Origin: Hoylesella buccalis ATCC 35310
Lineage (GTDB): Bacteria > Bacteroidota > Bacteroidia > Bacteroidales > Bacteroidaceae
Direction of reading: 5' to 3'
Assembly (NCBI RefSeq): GCF_000177075.1
Contig: NZ_ADEG01000090.1
Span: 62,001-126,000, forward strand
Length of the DNA: 64,000 nucleotides
A model generated the notes under the pieces. The model ran no database searches, was not told where the DNA came from, and worked only from the letters and a program-made list of their open reading frames with translations. How positions within the stretch are numbered: position 1 is the first letter of the stretch; each line of letters opens with the position of its first letter. Positions 34,015 to 42,943 of the stretch are shown here, piece by piece. A program made the translations under genes and the position numbers.

Positions 34015-34854
34015 ATGACACGCTTTATAAAAAAATATCTTCTGCTCCTCACGGTCACACTCTTTCTCGCATCTTGCACCACCACTCCGCAAGACACGAG
34101 GCGAAAAATCACGGTGACCATAGAGCCACTCCGTTATTTCACCGAACAAATTGCCGGTGACAAGTTTGTTGTGAACACCATGGTTCCCCAGGGAGGAAAC
34201 CCCGAAACCTATGAACCAACCACCCAACAGATGGTGAAATTGGCCGAGAGCGACCTGTACATCAAGGTGGGAAACATTGGCTTTGAGCGCACATGGATGA
34301 AAAAACTGAGCCAGAACGCGCCGCATACCATCATCATCGATTCGTCTGAAGGCATTGAATTGGCCCCCTCTTCACACGGCGTTACTGACCCACATACCTG
34401 GATGAGCACCAACAACGCAAAGCAAATCGCACGAAACATCTACCAAGCGTTGGTCAGTATCAATGAGCGAGACAGCGCCACCTACAGGCGAAATTACGAA
34501 GCTTTGATAGATACCATCGAGGCTACCGACATGCGACTGCGCGAACAGCTCACGCGTGACAAGTCGCAAGCTTTTCTCATTGATCACCCAGCCCTCACCT
34601 ACTTTGCCCGCGACTACGAGCTTTTGCAAATTCCAGTGGAGGAAGAAGGACGCGAACCCAGTGCAGCCCAACTGAAAAAGACTATCCAGTTGGCCAAGAG
34701 CAAGAAGGTGAAAGTGATGTTTGTGCAGAAGCAATTTGAAACCAGAAGCACGAAAATTGTCAGCCAAGAGGCGGGTGCAGAAACGATAACCATCAACCCC
34801 TTGAGCCACAACTGGAGCGAAGAAATGGTGAGTATTGCCAAAAAACTAAAATAA
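34015..34854 (+). CDS. Zinc/manganese-type ABC transporter binding lipoprotein (ZnuA/TroA family) with altered metal ligands
   Basis: A 279-residue lipoprotein, modified cysteine about residue 21 (TLFLASC). It has the ZnuA/TroA two-lobed fold. Metal ligands of the family are normally His, His, His and Asp/Glu. Here they read NPETYEP (usually D-H-TYEP, so Glu for the first His), DPHTWMS (second His kept), IDHPALTYF (third His kept) and TINPLS (Asn for the final Asp). The His-rich flexible loop of zinc-specific forms is short. This set might bind Mn, Fe or Zn, or be a Bacteroidota variant. It is followed 4 bp later by its ATPase; the permease is not adjacent and probably lies at 63823-64000. 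Confidence 0.85.
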   Translation: MTRFIKKYLLLLTVTLFLASCTTTPQDTRRKITVTIEPLRYFTEQIAGDKFVVNTMVPQGGNPETYEPTTQQMVKLAESDLYIKVGNIGFERTWMKKLSQNAPHTIIIDSSEGIELAPSSHGVTDPHTWMSTNNAKQIARNIYQALVSINERDSATYRRNYEALIDTIEATDMRLREQLTRDKSQAFLIDHPALTYFARDYELLQIPVEEEGREPSAAQLKKTIQLAKSKKVKVMFVQKQFETRSTKIVSQEAGAETITINPLSHNWSEEMVSIAKKLK

Positions 34855-34858
34855 CCGC

Positions 34859-35617
34859 ATGATACCCATCATCCAATTAGAAAACATCAGCGCGGCGTAC
34901 GGACAGAAGACGGTTCTGCAAGACGTGAACCTCACCGTGTACGATCACGACTTTCTGGGCATCATCGGACCGAATGGTGGTGGCAAAACTACCCTTGTAC
35001 AACTCATCATTGGCCTGAAAAAGCCGAGCGAGGGACAAATCAAGTTCTACCGAAACGGAACGCTTGCAGACCACATCAGCATGGGTTTTCTCCCACAATA
35101 CAACGACATCGACAAGAAATTCCCCATCTCGGTGCAGGAAGTAGTACTGTCGGGACTGAGTGGACAAAAGAAATTGTTCTCACGATTCACGTCCAAGCAC
35201 CACCACATGGTGGACGAAACGCTCGCCAGGATGCAGCTCATCGAACTGCGCCGGCGTGCCATCGGCACCCTGAGTGGTGGCCAGTTGCAGCGCGTGTTGC
35301 TGGCTCGCGCCATCGTTGCACGGCCAGAAGTGCTGATTTTGGATGAACCCAACACCTACATTGACAGGCAATTCCAAGAACAAATGTACCAAATGCTCAA
35401 CGATATCAACCGCGATTGCGCCATCATCATCGTGAGCCACGACATTGGCTCTATCCTGCAAAACGTGAAGGCCGTGGCCTGTGTCAACCACAACGTACAC
35501 TACCACCCCGACACGGAGCTGTCGATGGTTGAGCTGGAGCAACACCTCGGCTGCCCCATCGACTTGTTAGGACATGGACGCATGCCCCACCGCGTGCTGA
35601 AAGCCCACACGGATTGA
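34859..35617 (+). CDS. ABC transporter ATPase of a metal importer (ZnuC/TroB family)
   Basis: A 252-residue cytoplasmic ABC subunit. Walker A is GPNGGGKTT near residue 38, the Q-loop MGFLPQYNDIDKKFPISVQEVV is that of zinc/manganese ATPases, the signature is TLSGGQLQRVLLARAI, Walker B with D-loop is VLILDEPNTYID, and the H-loop is VSHDIG. Residues LLARAIVARP are typical of the ZnuC branch. It is coupled to the binding lipoprotein gene 4 bp upstream. No membrane subunit follows; the transcript enters a non-coding region with array C. Confidence 0.9.
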   Translation: MIPIIQLENISAAYGQKTVLQDVNLTVYDHDFLGIIGPNGGGKTTLVQLIIGLKKPSEGQIKFYRNGTLADHISMGFLPQYNDIDKKFPISVQEVVLSGLSGQKKLFSRFTSKHHHMVDETLARMQLIELRRRAIGTLSGGQLQRVLLARAIVARPEVLILDEPNTYIDRQFQEQMYQMLNDINRDCAIIIVSHDIGSILQNVKAVACVNHNVHYHPDTELSMVELEQHLGCPIDLLGHGRMPHRVLKAHTD

Positions 35618-35818
35618 ACTTGAATATTCGCTACGTCAGCAGCTTTCATCCATCATACACCCACTTAATCATTCCATACACAACCTGGCGCACACGCCAC
35701 AAATAACTGGGCGAATGGCTAATGCACCCCTCTGTGCATCACCACCCTACCCGTAAAAAAGCCAACTTTTCATAAACCTCTCATTGACAGTGTTTTATAA
35801 GAGAGATTGACCGCATTT

Positions 35819-35928
35819 TCAAAGTCATAGAGTTTAGCCATCAAAGTCATAGAGTTTGGCCTCCAATCTGTATGGGTTTGTGGTCCAAAGTCAATGAGTT
35901 TGCAGAGCAAGGACAATGCTATCAATAT
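35819..35928. repeat. 22-bp palindromic tandem repeat, array C
   Basis: Five units of 22 bp start at 35819, 35841, 35863, 35885 and 35907; the first two differ in two of 22 bases. The common pattern is CAAAGTCATAGAGTTT or close. It lies in the 525-bp gap between the converging metal-transporter ATPase and M13 peptidase genes. Of the remaining gap, 35618-35796 shows nothing except a hairpin GGCG-CACA-CGCC. Confidence 0.85.
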
Positions 35929-35954
35929 ACATTCTTATAGTTTCCTGATATTCA

Positions 35955-36110
35955 ATGGTTTACAAAGAAACAATAGATAGTCGTTCCCGTGCGTTTCATT
36001 CCATTGAAATCTTTTGGTATCAGGTAGCTTACAAATCACCTGCGTTCAAGGAAATCGTGAACGACAGTCACGAAAAAATCCACTCACTTGAGAAGTTGAT
36101 GCTCAAATGA
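35955..36110 (+). CDS. Doubtful 51-codon reading frame
   Basis: An ATG-to-TGA frame encoding a charged, aromatic peptide (RAFHSIEIFWYQVAYKSPAF near residue 14). It has no ribosome-binding site or promoter, and its last codons lie in the stem of the minus-strand terminator at 36073-36116. It is noted as possible but more likely chance. Confidence 0.15.
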   Translation: MVYKETIDSRSRAFHSIEIFWYQVAYKSPAFKEIVNDSHEKIHSLEKLMLK

Positions 36111-36116
36111 GTGGAT
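36073..36116 (-). terminator. Intrinsic terminator of the M13 peptidase gene
   Basis: ATCCACTCA-TTTGAG (minus strand 36116-36102) pairs with CTCAA-TGAGTGGAT (36092-36078), followed by TTTTTT. It ends 27 bp after the stop codon. Confidence 0.88.
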
Positions 36117-36142
36117 ATGATGATTTCAAAAATTCGCAAAAA

Positions 36143-38170
36143 TTACCACAAGTCCAAGCGGTCTTTCTTCGGAATGAAGAGCTTGTCACCCTCTTTCACG
36201 TTGAAAGCCTCGTACCAAGCGTCAACGTGAGGTAGTGCTCCATTAACGCGCCACTTGCCCAACGCATGTGGATCGCGCTTCACGCGGTTACGTATTTCCT
36301 GCTCGGTGATGTTCTGTCCCCACACGCCTGCATAGGCCAGGAAGAAACGTTGATCGGCCGTGAAGCCGTCTTTCGTCTTCAAAGGCTTCTTCGCCGTGGC
36401 GTTCTTATAAGCCAAGAAACTAACCTGCAATCCGCCATGGTCGGCCAAGTTCTCACCCAACGTAAAGCGTCCATTGGCCTTGAGGTCGGGCAAAACATTG
36501 ATGTTGGAGAAGAAATCGGCATACATGTCGGCTCGCTCGTTGAAGCCTTTCGCATCGTTGGCAGTCCACCAGTCGTTCATATTGCCATTGGCATCGTACT
36601 GGCGACCTTGGTCATCGAATCCGTGCGTCATCTCATGACCAATCACCACGCCTATGGCACCATAGTTGAAGGCCTCGTCGGCCTTAGGGTCGAAGAACGG
36701 ATATTGCAGGATTCCCGCTGGGAAACAAATCTCGTTGGTGGTAGGATTATAATAGGCGTTCACAGTTTGCGGCGTCATGAACCACTCATCACGGTCGACT
36801 GGCTTACCAGCACGCTCGGCAATATGATTTTCATGTGCGAACTGGCGACATGCCATAACATTCTCATAGAACGACTTAGCGGGGTCGATGTTCAACTTAG
36901 AATAATCGCGCCACTTGTTAGGATAGCCAATCTTCACATAGAATTTATCCAACTTCTTATGTGCTTCGGCCTTGGTTGTATCGCTCATCCATGTTTGTGC
37001 ATCAATACGTTGGCCCAATGCAATTTGCAGATTGCGCACCAAGTTCTCCATCTTCTTTTTAGAACTCTCGGGGAAATAACGGGCTACATACATCTTGCCG
37101 AGCGCCTCGCCCATCTGTGCCTCAACCTGGTTGGTGGCACGTTTCCACAGCGGATAATCCTCCTTGCGGCCACTCATGGTCTTACCGAAGAAGTTGAAGT
37201 TGGCCTCACGAATTGCATCGGTGAGATAGCTTGATGACGACATGATGACATCCCACTCCATCAGTGCACGCAAATCGTCGGCAGTAGCAGCAGCAGACAG
37301 CTTGTCATATCCTTCCAGGAATGACGGTTGACCGACAACCATCGTCTGAATGTACTCACTCTTCACGCCCTCCGCATTAGCCATGCCTTCGAGGTTGATG
37401 TTGGGATAATTGGCCTTGAACTCTTTCAAGGTCATCTTGTTGTAGTTGGCTTGTGGGTCACGAAGCTCCGTCATGCTCTTTGAAATCAACGCAAGTGCGG
37501 TTTCGGTTTTGAAAATGACATCCGCCTTTGCCTGCGCCTGAGCCTCATCGAATCCATAGAGGTTGAACATGCGTGCGATGTGCTTCTTATATTCGTCGCG
37601 AATGGCAATGGTGGCCGCATCGTTGTTGAGGTAATAGTCCTTCTGCCCCAATGTCAATCCACTCTGACTGATGTTCAGAATGTTCATCGTCACATTCTTC
37701 TCGTCAGCAGCGAAGTAAGAACCAAAAGAGACACCATATCCCTGAGCCGCATACTTCAATTGCAATTGCTCCAGGTCTTTCTTCGTTTTGGCGGCTTCCA
37801 TCTCATCCAACAAGGGCTTCACTGGCTTGATGCCCTCCTTGTTACGACGGTCAGCATCCATAGCGAGCTTGTAGAAGTCGGACAGCTTTTGCTCCATCGT
37901 ACCTTTCTTGTACGTCTTCTTTTGCAGCTCACCCAAGATGGTATTTATTCGCTTGTTGTTGTCTTCGGCCAACTGGTCGAAGCTGCCAAAGCGCGAATAA
38001 GCCGCTGGCAGCGGATGTTTCTTCTGCCATCCGCCCGTGGCAAACTGGTAAAAATCATCGGCTGGGCGGACAGACTTGTCAAAATTAGCCTCGACAAGTC
38101 CCGATTTTGATTGTGCCATTCCCATCGAGGGAGCCACCATCAACATCATGATTGGAAATAAATGTTTCAT
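36143..38170 (-). CDS. pepO: M13 family zinc metallopeptidase (PepO/neprilysin type)
   Basis: A 675-residue exported endopeptidase. A signal peptide (MLMVAPSMGMAQ) precedes the M13 N-terminal domain and the catalytic domain. The zinc motif HExxH is VIGHEMTHGFDDQGRQYD near residue 510, and the third ligand Glu lies in ENLADHGG about 60 residues later; the substrate motif NAYYNPTTNEICFPAG and the C-terminal end DRLDLW are also family-typical. It cleaves oligopeptides in the periplasm or on the cell surface. No lipobox is present. Together with the DPP-IV and C10 protease genes it gives the window a strong peptide-degrading theme. It is preceded by octamer and heptamer repeats instead of a recognisable -7 element. 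Confidence 0.94.
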   Translation of the reverse strand: MKHLFPIMMLMVAPSMGMAQSKSGLVEANFDKSVRPADDFYQFATGGWQKKHPLPAAYSRFGSFDQLAEDNNKRINTILGELQKKTYKKGTMEQKLSDFYKLAMDADRRNKEGIKPVKPLLDEMEAAKTKKDLEQLQLKYAAQGYGVSFGSYFAADEKNVTMNILNISQSGLTLGQKDYYLNNDAATIAIRDEYKKHIARMFNLYGFDEAQAQAKADVIFKTETALALISKSMTELRDPQANYNKMTLKEFKANYPNINLEGMANAEGVKSEYIQTMVVGQPSFLEGYDKLSAAATADDLRALMEWDVIMSSSSYLTDAIREANFNFFGKTMSGRKEDYPLWKRATNQVEAQMGEALGKMYVARYFPESSKKKMENLVRNLQIALGQRIDAQTWMSDTTKAEAHKKLDKFYVKIGYPNKWRDYSKLNIDPAKSFYENVMACRQFAHENHIAERAGKPVDRDEWFMTPQTVNAYYNPTTNEICFPAGILQYPFFDPKADEAFNYGAIGVVIGHEMTHGFDDQGRQYDANGNMNDWWTANDAKGFNERADMYADFFSNINVLPDLKANGRFTLGENLADHGGLQVSFLAYKNATAKKPLKTKDGFTADQRFFLAYAGVWGQNITEQEIRNRVKRDPHALGKWRVNGALPHVDAWYEAFNVKEGDKLFIPKKDRLDLW

Positions 38171-38187
38171 AAGTTTTAAAGTATTAT

Positions 38188-38302
38188 AGTTTACGAGTTT
38201 ACAAGTTTACGAGTTTACAAGCTAACAAGTTGATAGTTCAATGTTCAATGTTCAAACCTCAAAGTTCAAAGTTCAAAGTTCAAAGTTCAATGTTCAAAGT
38301 TC
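38188..38302. repeat. Octamer (AGTTTACR) then heptamer (GTTCAAA) tandem repeats
   Basis: 38188-38235 consists of six 8-bp units (AGTTTACG, AGTTTACA twice over, AGCTAACA, AGTTGATA). 38236-38302 consists of about nine 7-bp units (GTTCAAT, GTTCAAA) that run into the end of the ABC-F gene and supply its stop codon. Related octamers occur at 43629-43800. Confidence 0.85.
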
Positions 38303-40255
38303 TTCCATTTTCTCATTAAGCTCCATCCACCGTTCGTTTTCCGCATCCAATGCTCGTTGAATAGACGTGTATTCAGTGACCAACTCCATGTTAGACGCAT
38401 TTTCTGGTTGTGAAAGAATGGTGTTTAGCTCGGCTATTCGCTTTTCCATAGCAGCGATTTTAGCTTCACTCTCCTCGATACTCCTTTTTAGTTTGCGTAC
38501 TTTCTTTTGCTGCTCCTTCCGCTGGAGATACTCTTCAGCCCCACTCTTTTCTGCTTTTGAAGCTGTTTGCAATGGTTGTGATGCACCCGACTGTGTGTTT
38601 GTGTGCAAAAGAGAGTCGATGCTATGGTTGTCAGCGGCATCACCCAACGACTGCGCATGACTGCGGATGAAGTCGTAGATGCCACCCAGATGTTCTTTCA
38701 CCTGTCCGCCACCGAACTCATAAACCTTGCTCACCAGGCCGTTGAGGAAGTCGCGGTCGTGGCTCACCAATATCACCGTGCCATCGAAAGCCTGTATGGC
38801 CTCTTTCAAAACATCCTTTGATGGCATGTCTAAATGGTTGGTAGGCTCGTCAAGAATGAGCAAGTTGACGGGTTGCAAGAGTAAGCGTATCATCGCCAAC
38901 CTGCTGCGTTCGCCACCCGATAACACCTTAACCTTCTTCTCAGACGTTTCACCACCGAACATAAACGCACCCAACAGGTCGTTGATTTTCAACCGCATGT
39001 CACCCGTTGCCACACGGTCAATCGTTTCGTAAATCGTTAGTTCCTCATCCAGCAACTGCGCTTGGTTCTGTGCGAAATAGCCTATCTGCACGTTGTGACC
39101 CACCTTGAGGGTGCCTGTATACGGAATTTCGCCCATGATACATTTGACCAAGGTAGATTTACCTTCGCCGTTTTTACCGACAAAGGCAACCTTCTCCCCA
39201 CGTTTAAGGGTGAAAGTAACGTCTTTGAACACCGTATGAGAGCCATAATCTTTGCGAAGTTCATCACAAATAATAGGATAATCGCCACTTCGAAGGCATG
39301 GAGGAAACTTCAAGTGCATGCGTTTGTTATCCACCTCATCGACCTCAATGGGTTCTATCTTTTCCAGTTGACGGATGCGCTGTTGCACCTGAATGGCCTT
39401 GGTTGCTTGATAACGGAAACGCTCAATGAAAGCTTTTGTGTCGGCTATTTCTTTTTGTTGGTTTTCATAGGCACGCAGTTGCTGCTCTCTTCGCTCAGCT
39501 CGCAAGACGACGTATTGATCGTATTTAACTTTATAGTCTTCGATGTGGCCACAAGTAATCTCTATCGTACGGTTGGTTACATTATTGATGAAAGCACGGT
39601 CGTGACTAACCAGCACCACTGCTTTGGCTGATTGAGCGAGAAATTGTTCCAGCCATTGTATCGACTCAATGTCGAGATGGTTGGTTGGTTCGTCCAGCAA
39701 CAGCACGTCAGGACGACGCAACAAAATCTTCGCCAGTTCGATTCGCATGCGCCAACCACCAGAGAACTCGGACGTAGGACGGTCAAAATCGGCCTGAGTA
39801 AAGCCCAGTCCGGTGAGTGTTCGCTCCATTTCGGCCTCATAGTTCTCGCCGCCCATCATCAAATAGCGATCATGTTCCTGCGTAAACTTCTCCACCAGTT
39901 CCATGTACGATGCACTCTCATAGTCGGTACGGTTGTCCAATTCGTTCTGCATGTGCTCAAGGTGTTCCTTCATGCGCATGCTATCAGAAAAAGCCTTTCG
40001 TGTTTCTTCCTTGACAGTTGTGTCGTCGGCTATCTTCATCACCTGCGGAAGATAACCAATGGTGGTGTCATTAGGAACCGAAACGACACCCAAGGTAGGT
40101 TTCTGTTGGCCGTTGAGAATCTTGAGTAAGGTAGATTTACCAGCCCCGTTTTTGCCCACCAATGCAATTCTATCACGCTCATTGATGACAAAACTCACGT
40201 CACGGAACAAGGGTTTCACACCAAATTCTACCTTCAAACCTTCTACTGATACCAT
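38294..40255 (-). CDS. ABC-F family ATPase (Uup/YheS type)
   Basis: A 653-residue soluble protein with two ABC domains and no membrane segments. Domain 1: GKNGAGKSTLL near residue 36, EFSGGWRMRIELAKILL, LLLDEPTNHLDIESI. Linker (residues about 235-330) is the charged ABC-F helical hairpin with ENQQKEIADTKAFIERFR. Domain 2: GKNGEGKSTLVK near 360, LSGGERSRLAMIRLLL and LLILDEPTNHLD. A C-terminal coiled coil (RKLKRSIEESEAKIAAMEKR) follows a Ser/Gln-rich spacer. Such proteins act on the ribosome, often as translation factors or resistance proteins. The stop codon is formed by the adjacent heptamer repeat, so length may drift. Confidence 0.9.
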   Translation of the reverse strand: MVSVEGLKVEFGVKPLFRDVSFVINERDRIALVGKNGAGKSTLLKILNGQQKPTLGVVSVPNDTTIGYLPQVMKIADDTTVKEETRKAFSDSMRMKEHLEHMQNELDNRTDYESASYMELVEKFTQEHDRYLMMGGENYEAEMERTLTGLGFTQADFDRPTSEFSGGWRMRIELAKILLRRPDVLLLDEPTNHLDIESIQWLEQFLAQSAKAVVLVSHDRAFINNVTNRTIEITCGHIEDYKVKYDQYVVLRAERREQQLRAYENQQKEIADTKAFIERFRYQATKAIQVQQRIRQLEKIEPIEVDEVDNKRMHLKFPPCLRSGDYPIICDELRKDYGSHTVFKDVTFTLKRGEKVAFVGKNGEGKSTLVKCIMGEIPYTGTLKVGHNVQIGYFAQNQAQLLDEELTIYETIDRVATGDMRLKINDLLGAFMFGGETSEKKVKVLSGGERSRLAMIRLLLQPVNLLILDEPTNHLDMPSKDVLKEAIQAFDGTVILVSHDRDFLNGLVSKVYEFGGGQVKEHLGGIYDFIRSHAQSLGDAADNHSIDSLLHTNTQSGASQPLQTASKAEKSGAEEYLQRKEQQKKVRKLKRSIEESEAKIAAMEKRIAELNTILSQPENASNMELVTEYTSIQRALDAENERWMELNEKMEEL

Positions 40256-40278
40256 GAATATCTCGTTAAATTTAGTCG

Positions 40279-40286
40279 CAAAGTTA
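40279..40286 (-). promoter_or_regulatory. -7 element of the ABC-F gene
   Basis: TAACTTTG on the minus strand, 23 bases before the start codon. A TTG lies 13 bases further, closer than usual. Confidence 0.45.
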
Positions 40287-40325
40287 TATTATCCTCCTTC
40301 AACGCTGCGCTTCTTAACAGCACTA

Positions 40326-42830
40326 TCACGCTTGCTTTTCTTCCTTCTGTTTACGCTTACGAAACTCGTTGAAGCATACCAAGATAATCAGTACCACCAA
40401 CAAAGCAAAGGAAATATACGCGATGGTCTCTGTTCGATTGACCGATTTAGGGAAGAAACTCAATACAACCGTATGCTTACCGGGTTTCACCTGGATGGCA
40501 CGAAGTATGTAATTAACCCGACCAACCGGCACTTCCTCGCCATCAACTGTGGCCGTCCATTCCGGATAATAAATCTCAGAGAACACCACTACGCCACCTT
40601 TGCTCGACTCTACCTCGTAAGTCAGTTGATTGGGTTCATACTTCTGCAGCGTTACTACCGACGAATGGTCTTGCGCAACGGCCTCGCCAAGTTGTTGTCT
40701 GAACTTCTTATCAGCCACGGCCTCAGTACGAAGATTCATCTTTCCGATGCGTTCTATTTCCTGATTGGCATTATCCACATACGTCAATTTATCAACAAAC
40801 CACGCATTGCCAAAGGCGTATGGATTTTTGAGCGGAACGGTTTGTCCGCCCTGCAATGGCATGATGAAGAACTTGGTGTTGAGCATATTCAGCACAGGCG
40901 AAATGCTATCGCCATTCAACTGCGTCATGTCGCCCTGTGCATCCATAATTCCTTTCATCAGATTTTGCATTTCAGGAGCGATATAAGCCTCTATCATTTC
41001 CTGATAACGGCGCAACTTGGCAGGATGATAGCCACCAATGCTCTTGTGGAAATAACTGGTTTCGTTCTCGTTAAACGTACTCGTTGAGAGATTCAACACA
41101 CGATAGTCAAGCTCTTTGGTCTGTAGGATTTGCTTGTCGGTGGGTGTCATTTCGATAGGATTTTCACGCACACTCTTCTCTACAAACATGCTGTCGTTGA
41201 GGTAACGCTTATTGACAGCCCACATATCTACCAAGCACAACAGGGTAAGACCACCGATGAGCCATGCTGTACGTATTTTCCTTGCCTTGTAAAGTAGTAG
41301 GAACAAGGTACCAATGAGGATGATCACAAACGAACGCCAGCAATCTGTTGTGAAGATAGCTTGCCGCATGGCTCGAAGATTTGTCAACAGCGCACCCTGA
41401 TATTCGGAAGGAATATTCTTCATAGCCTCCATCTCTGCAGTGGAAATATAGTCGGAGAAGAACACTGTTGGCATCAGGGCAAACAACAAGCAGAACCCAG
41501 CTGTGAGGCCAAAGCTGACATATACATATTTTAATCGTTTGTTCAATAGTTCAGGTTCGTCGATGATTTTCTTCAATGCCATCACGGCCAACAGCGGAAT
41601 GGTAAACTCTGCAATGACCAATATCGACGCCACGGTTCGGAATTTGGCATACATGGGCACGCAATCGATGAAGAAATTGGTAAGCGGCATGAAGTTCTTC
41701 CCCCATGACAGCATGACAGACACGATGGTAGCTGCCAACAAAGCCCACTTCATAGGCCCTTTCACAATGAACAGTCCCAAGATAAAGAGCATCATGACAA
41801 ATGCGCCAACATACACGGGACCGCTGGTTCCGGGTTGTTCGCCCCAGTATTGGCCTATCTGTTGATAGATTTCCGTGAACTGTGGATCAGCCTTTTTCAT
41901 GGCGGTTTCGTTCATTGAGAGCGGAACAGATGCCCCTCCTTTTGCATTAGGTATAAGCAGCGTCCACGTTTCACCAATGCCATAACTCCATTGGGTGATG
42001 TAGTCGCGCTCCAAGCCACTATTGGTTTGGTTGGCCGAATTGGGCTTCACCAGCTCGCTTTTGCCACGCATCGACTCTTGACTGTATTCCCAAGTATGAT
42101 ACAGGTTGCTCAGGTTGATGCAGATACCAATGGCGGCAGCGGCGATACACACGGCTGATGCTTTGCCAAATCGTGCCAACTGCTTTTCTTTCACGGCCTG
42201 AACCAAGAAGGCGATAACCATGAAGAAGATGATGAACAGATAATAATAGGTCATCTGCACATGATTGGCCTTCACCTCAAAGGCGGTAAACAAGGCCGTC
42301 AGGATGAATCCCCAGAGATATTTTCCTCTATAACTAAGCACAATGCCAGCTATCATTGGCGGCAGATAGGCCAAGGCCATCACTTTCCAGATGTGTCCGG
42401 CAGCAATGATAATGAAGAAGTAACTGGAGAAAGCCCAAATGACAGAACCCAAAACAGCCAGCTCTTTGCGGAAATCAAAAGCACGCAACAAGATGTAGAA
42501 GCCCAGCAAATAGGCAAACACATACCACACATTTTCGGGCAACCACAGGTGGTAAGCGTTCATCACCTTGCTCAGTATATCGGTACTTTTGTACGACGGA
42601 GCCGTTTGATAGGTGGGCATACCTCCGAACACCGAATTGGTCCATCGGGTTCGTTCACCCGTTCGTTGATAATATTCTGTTTGTTCATGCCCAAGACCCT
42701 TTCCTGCTGAAGCATCATGCTGGAACAGAATACGCCCTTCCAGACTGGCTGGAACGAAATAAGCGAATGAAATCAAGACGAACAAGACGATGGCGGCGAC
42801 ATCCAACCCATATTTCTTCAAAGCTTCCAT
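40326..42830 (-). CDS. YfhO family membrane protein (GT-C-like)
   Basis: An 834-residue inner-membrane protein with about twelve to thirteen helices in the first 560 residues and a soluble C-terminal part with a final helix (TIAYISFALLVVLIILVCF). Hallmarks of PF09586 are present: RILFQHDASAGKGLGHEQTEYYQ near residue 30, NSVFGGMPTYQ, and EIYYPEWTATVDGEEVPVGR near 770. YfhO-type proteins resemble GT-C glycosyltransferases and in Bacillus affect lipoteichoic-acid glycosylation; no substrate is known in Bacteroidota. ATG 42830 was chosen; the in-frame extension to 42905 lies upstream of, or on, the -7 box at 42868-42861. A lysine-rich tail (RKRKQKEEKQA) stays in the cytoplasm. Confidence 0.85.
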   Translation of the reverse strand: MEALKKYGLDVAAIVLFVLISFAYFVPASLEGRILFQHDASAGKGLGHEQTEYYQRTGERTRWTNSVFGGMPTYQTAPSYKSTDILSKVMNAYHLWLPENVWYVFAYLLGFYILLRAFDFRKELAVLGSVIWAFSSYFFIIIAAGHIWKVMALAYLPPMIAGIVLSYRGKYLWGFILTALFTAFEVKANHVQMTYYYLFIIFFMVIAFLVQAVKEKQLARFGKASAVCIAAAAIGICINLSNLYHTWEYSQESMRGKSELVKPNSANQTNSGLERDYITQWSYGIGETWTLLIPNAKGGASVPLSMNETAMKKADPQFTEIYQQIGQYWGEQPGTSGPVYVGAFVMMLFILGLFIVKGPMKWALLAATIVSVMLSWGKNFMPLTNFFIDCVPMYAKFRTVASILVIAEFTIPLLAVMALKKIIDEPELLNKRLKYVYVSFGLTAGFCLLFALMPTVFFSDYISTAEMEAMKNIPSEYQGALLTNLRAMRQAIFTTDCWRSFVIILIGTLFLLLYKARKIRTAWLIGGLTLLCLVDMWAVNKRYLNDSMFVEKSVRENPIEMTPTDKQILQTKELDYRVLNLSTSTFNENETSYFHKSIGGYHPAKLRRYQEMIEAYIAPEMQNLMKGIMDAQGDMTQLNGDSISPVLNMLNTKFFIMPLQGGQTVPLKNPYAFGNAWFVDKLTYVDNANQEIERIGKMNLRTEAVADKKFRQQLGEAVAQDHSSVVTLQKYEPNQLTYEVESSKGGVVVFSEIYYPEWTATVDGEEVPVGRVNYILRAIQVKPGKHTVVLSFFPKSVNRTETIAYISFALLVVLIILVCFNEFRKRKQKEEKQA

Positions 42831-42860
42831 GAATAGCTGTTTTATGTTAAGATTTAGGCA

Positions 42861-42868
42861 CAAAGATA
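42861..42868 (-). promoter_or_regulatory. -7 element of the YfhO-type gene
   Basis: TATCTTTG on the minus strand, 30 bases before the start codon. Confidence 0.5.
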
Positions 42869-42912
42869 GCAAAACTTTACCGTTTACACCTGCCTGTGCA
42901 ACCATTTTTTGT

Positions 42913-42920
42913 TACCTTTG
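42913..42920 (+). promoter_or_regulatory. -7 element of mtnN (pfs)
   Basis: TACCTTTG, 23 bases before the ATG. With the minus-strand element at 42861-42868 it forms a compact divergent promoter. Confidence 0.55.
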
Positions 42921-42943
42921 CAGCTAAATAGCAAACAACAATC

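Noticed and set aside
38171..38187. Separate promoter for pepO in front of the octamers
   Set aside because: No TAnnTTTG match was found on the minus strand in 38171-38293.
42831..42943. SAM or SAH riboswitch before mtnN and luxS
   Set aside because: The mtnN leader after the -7 box is only about 20 bases and the luxS leader is octamer repeats; no riboswitch core was seen.
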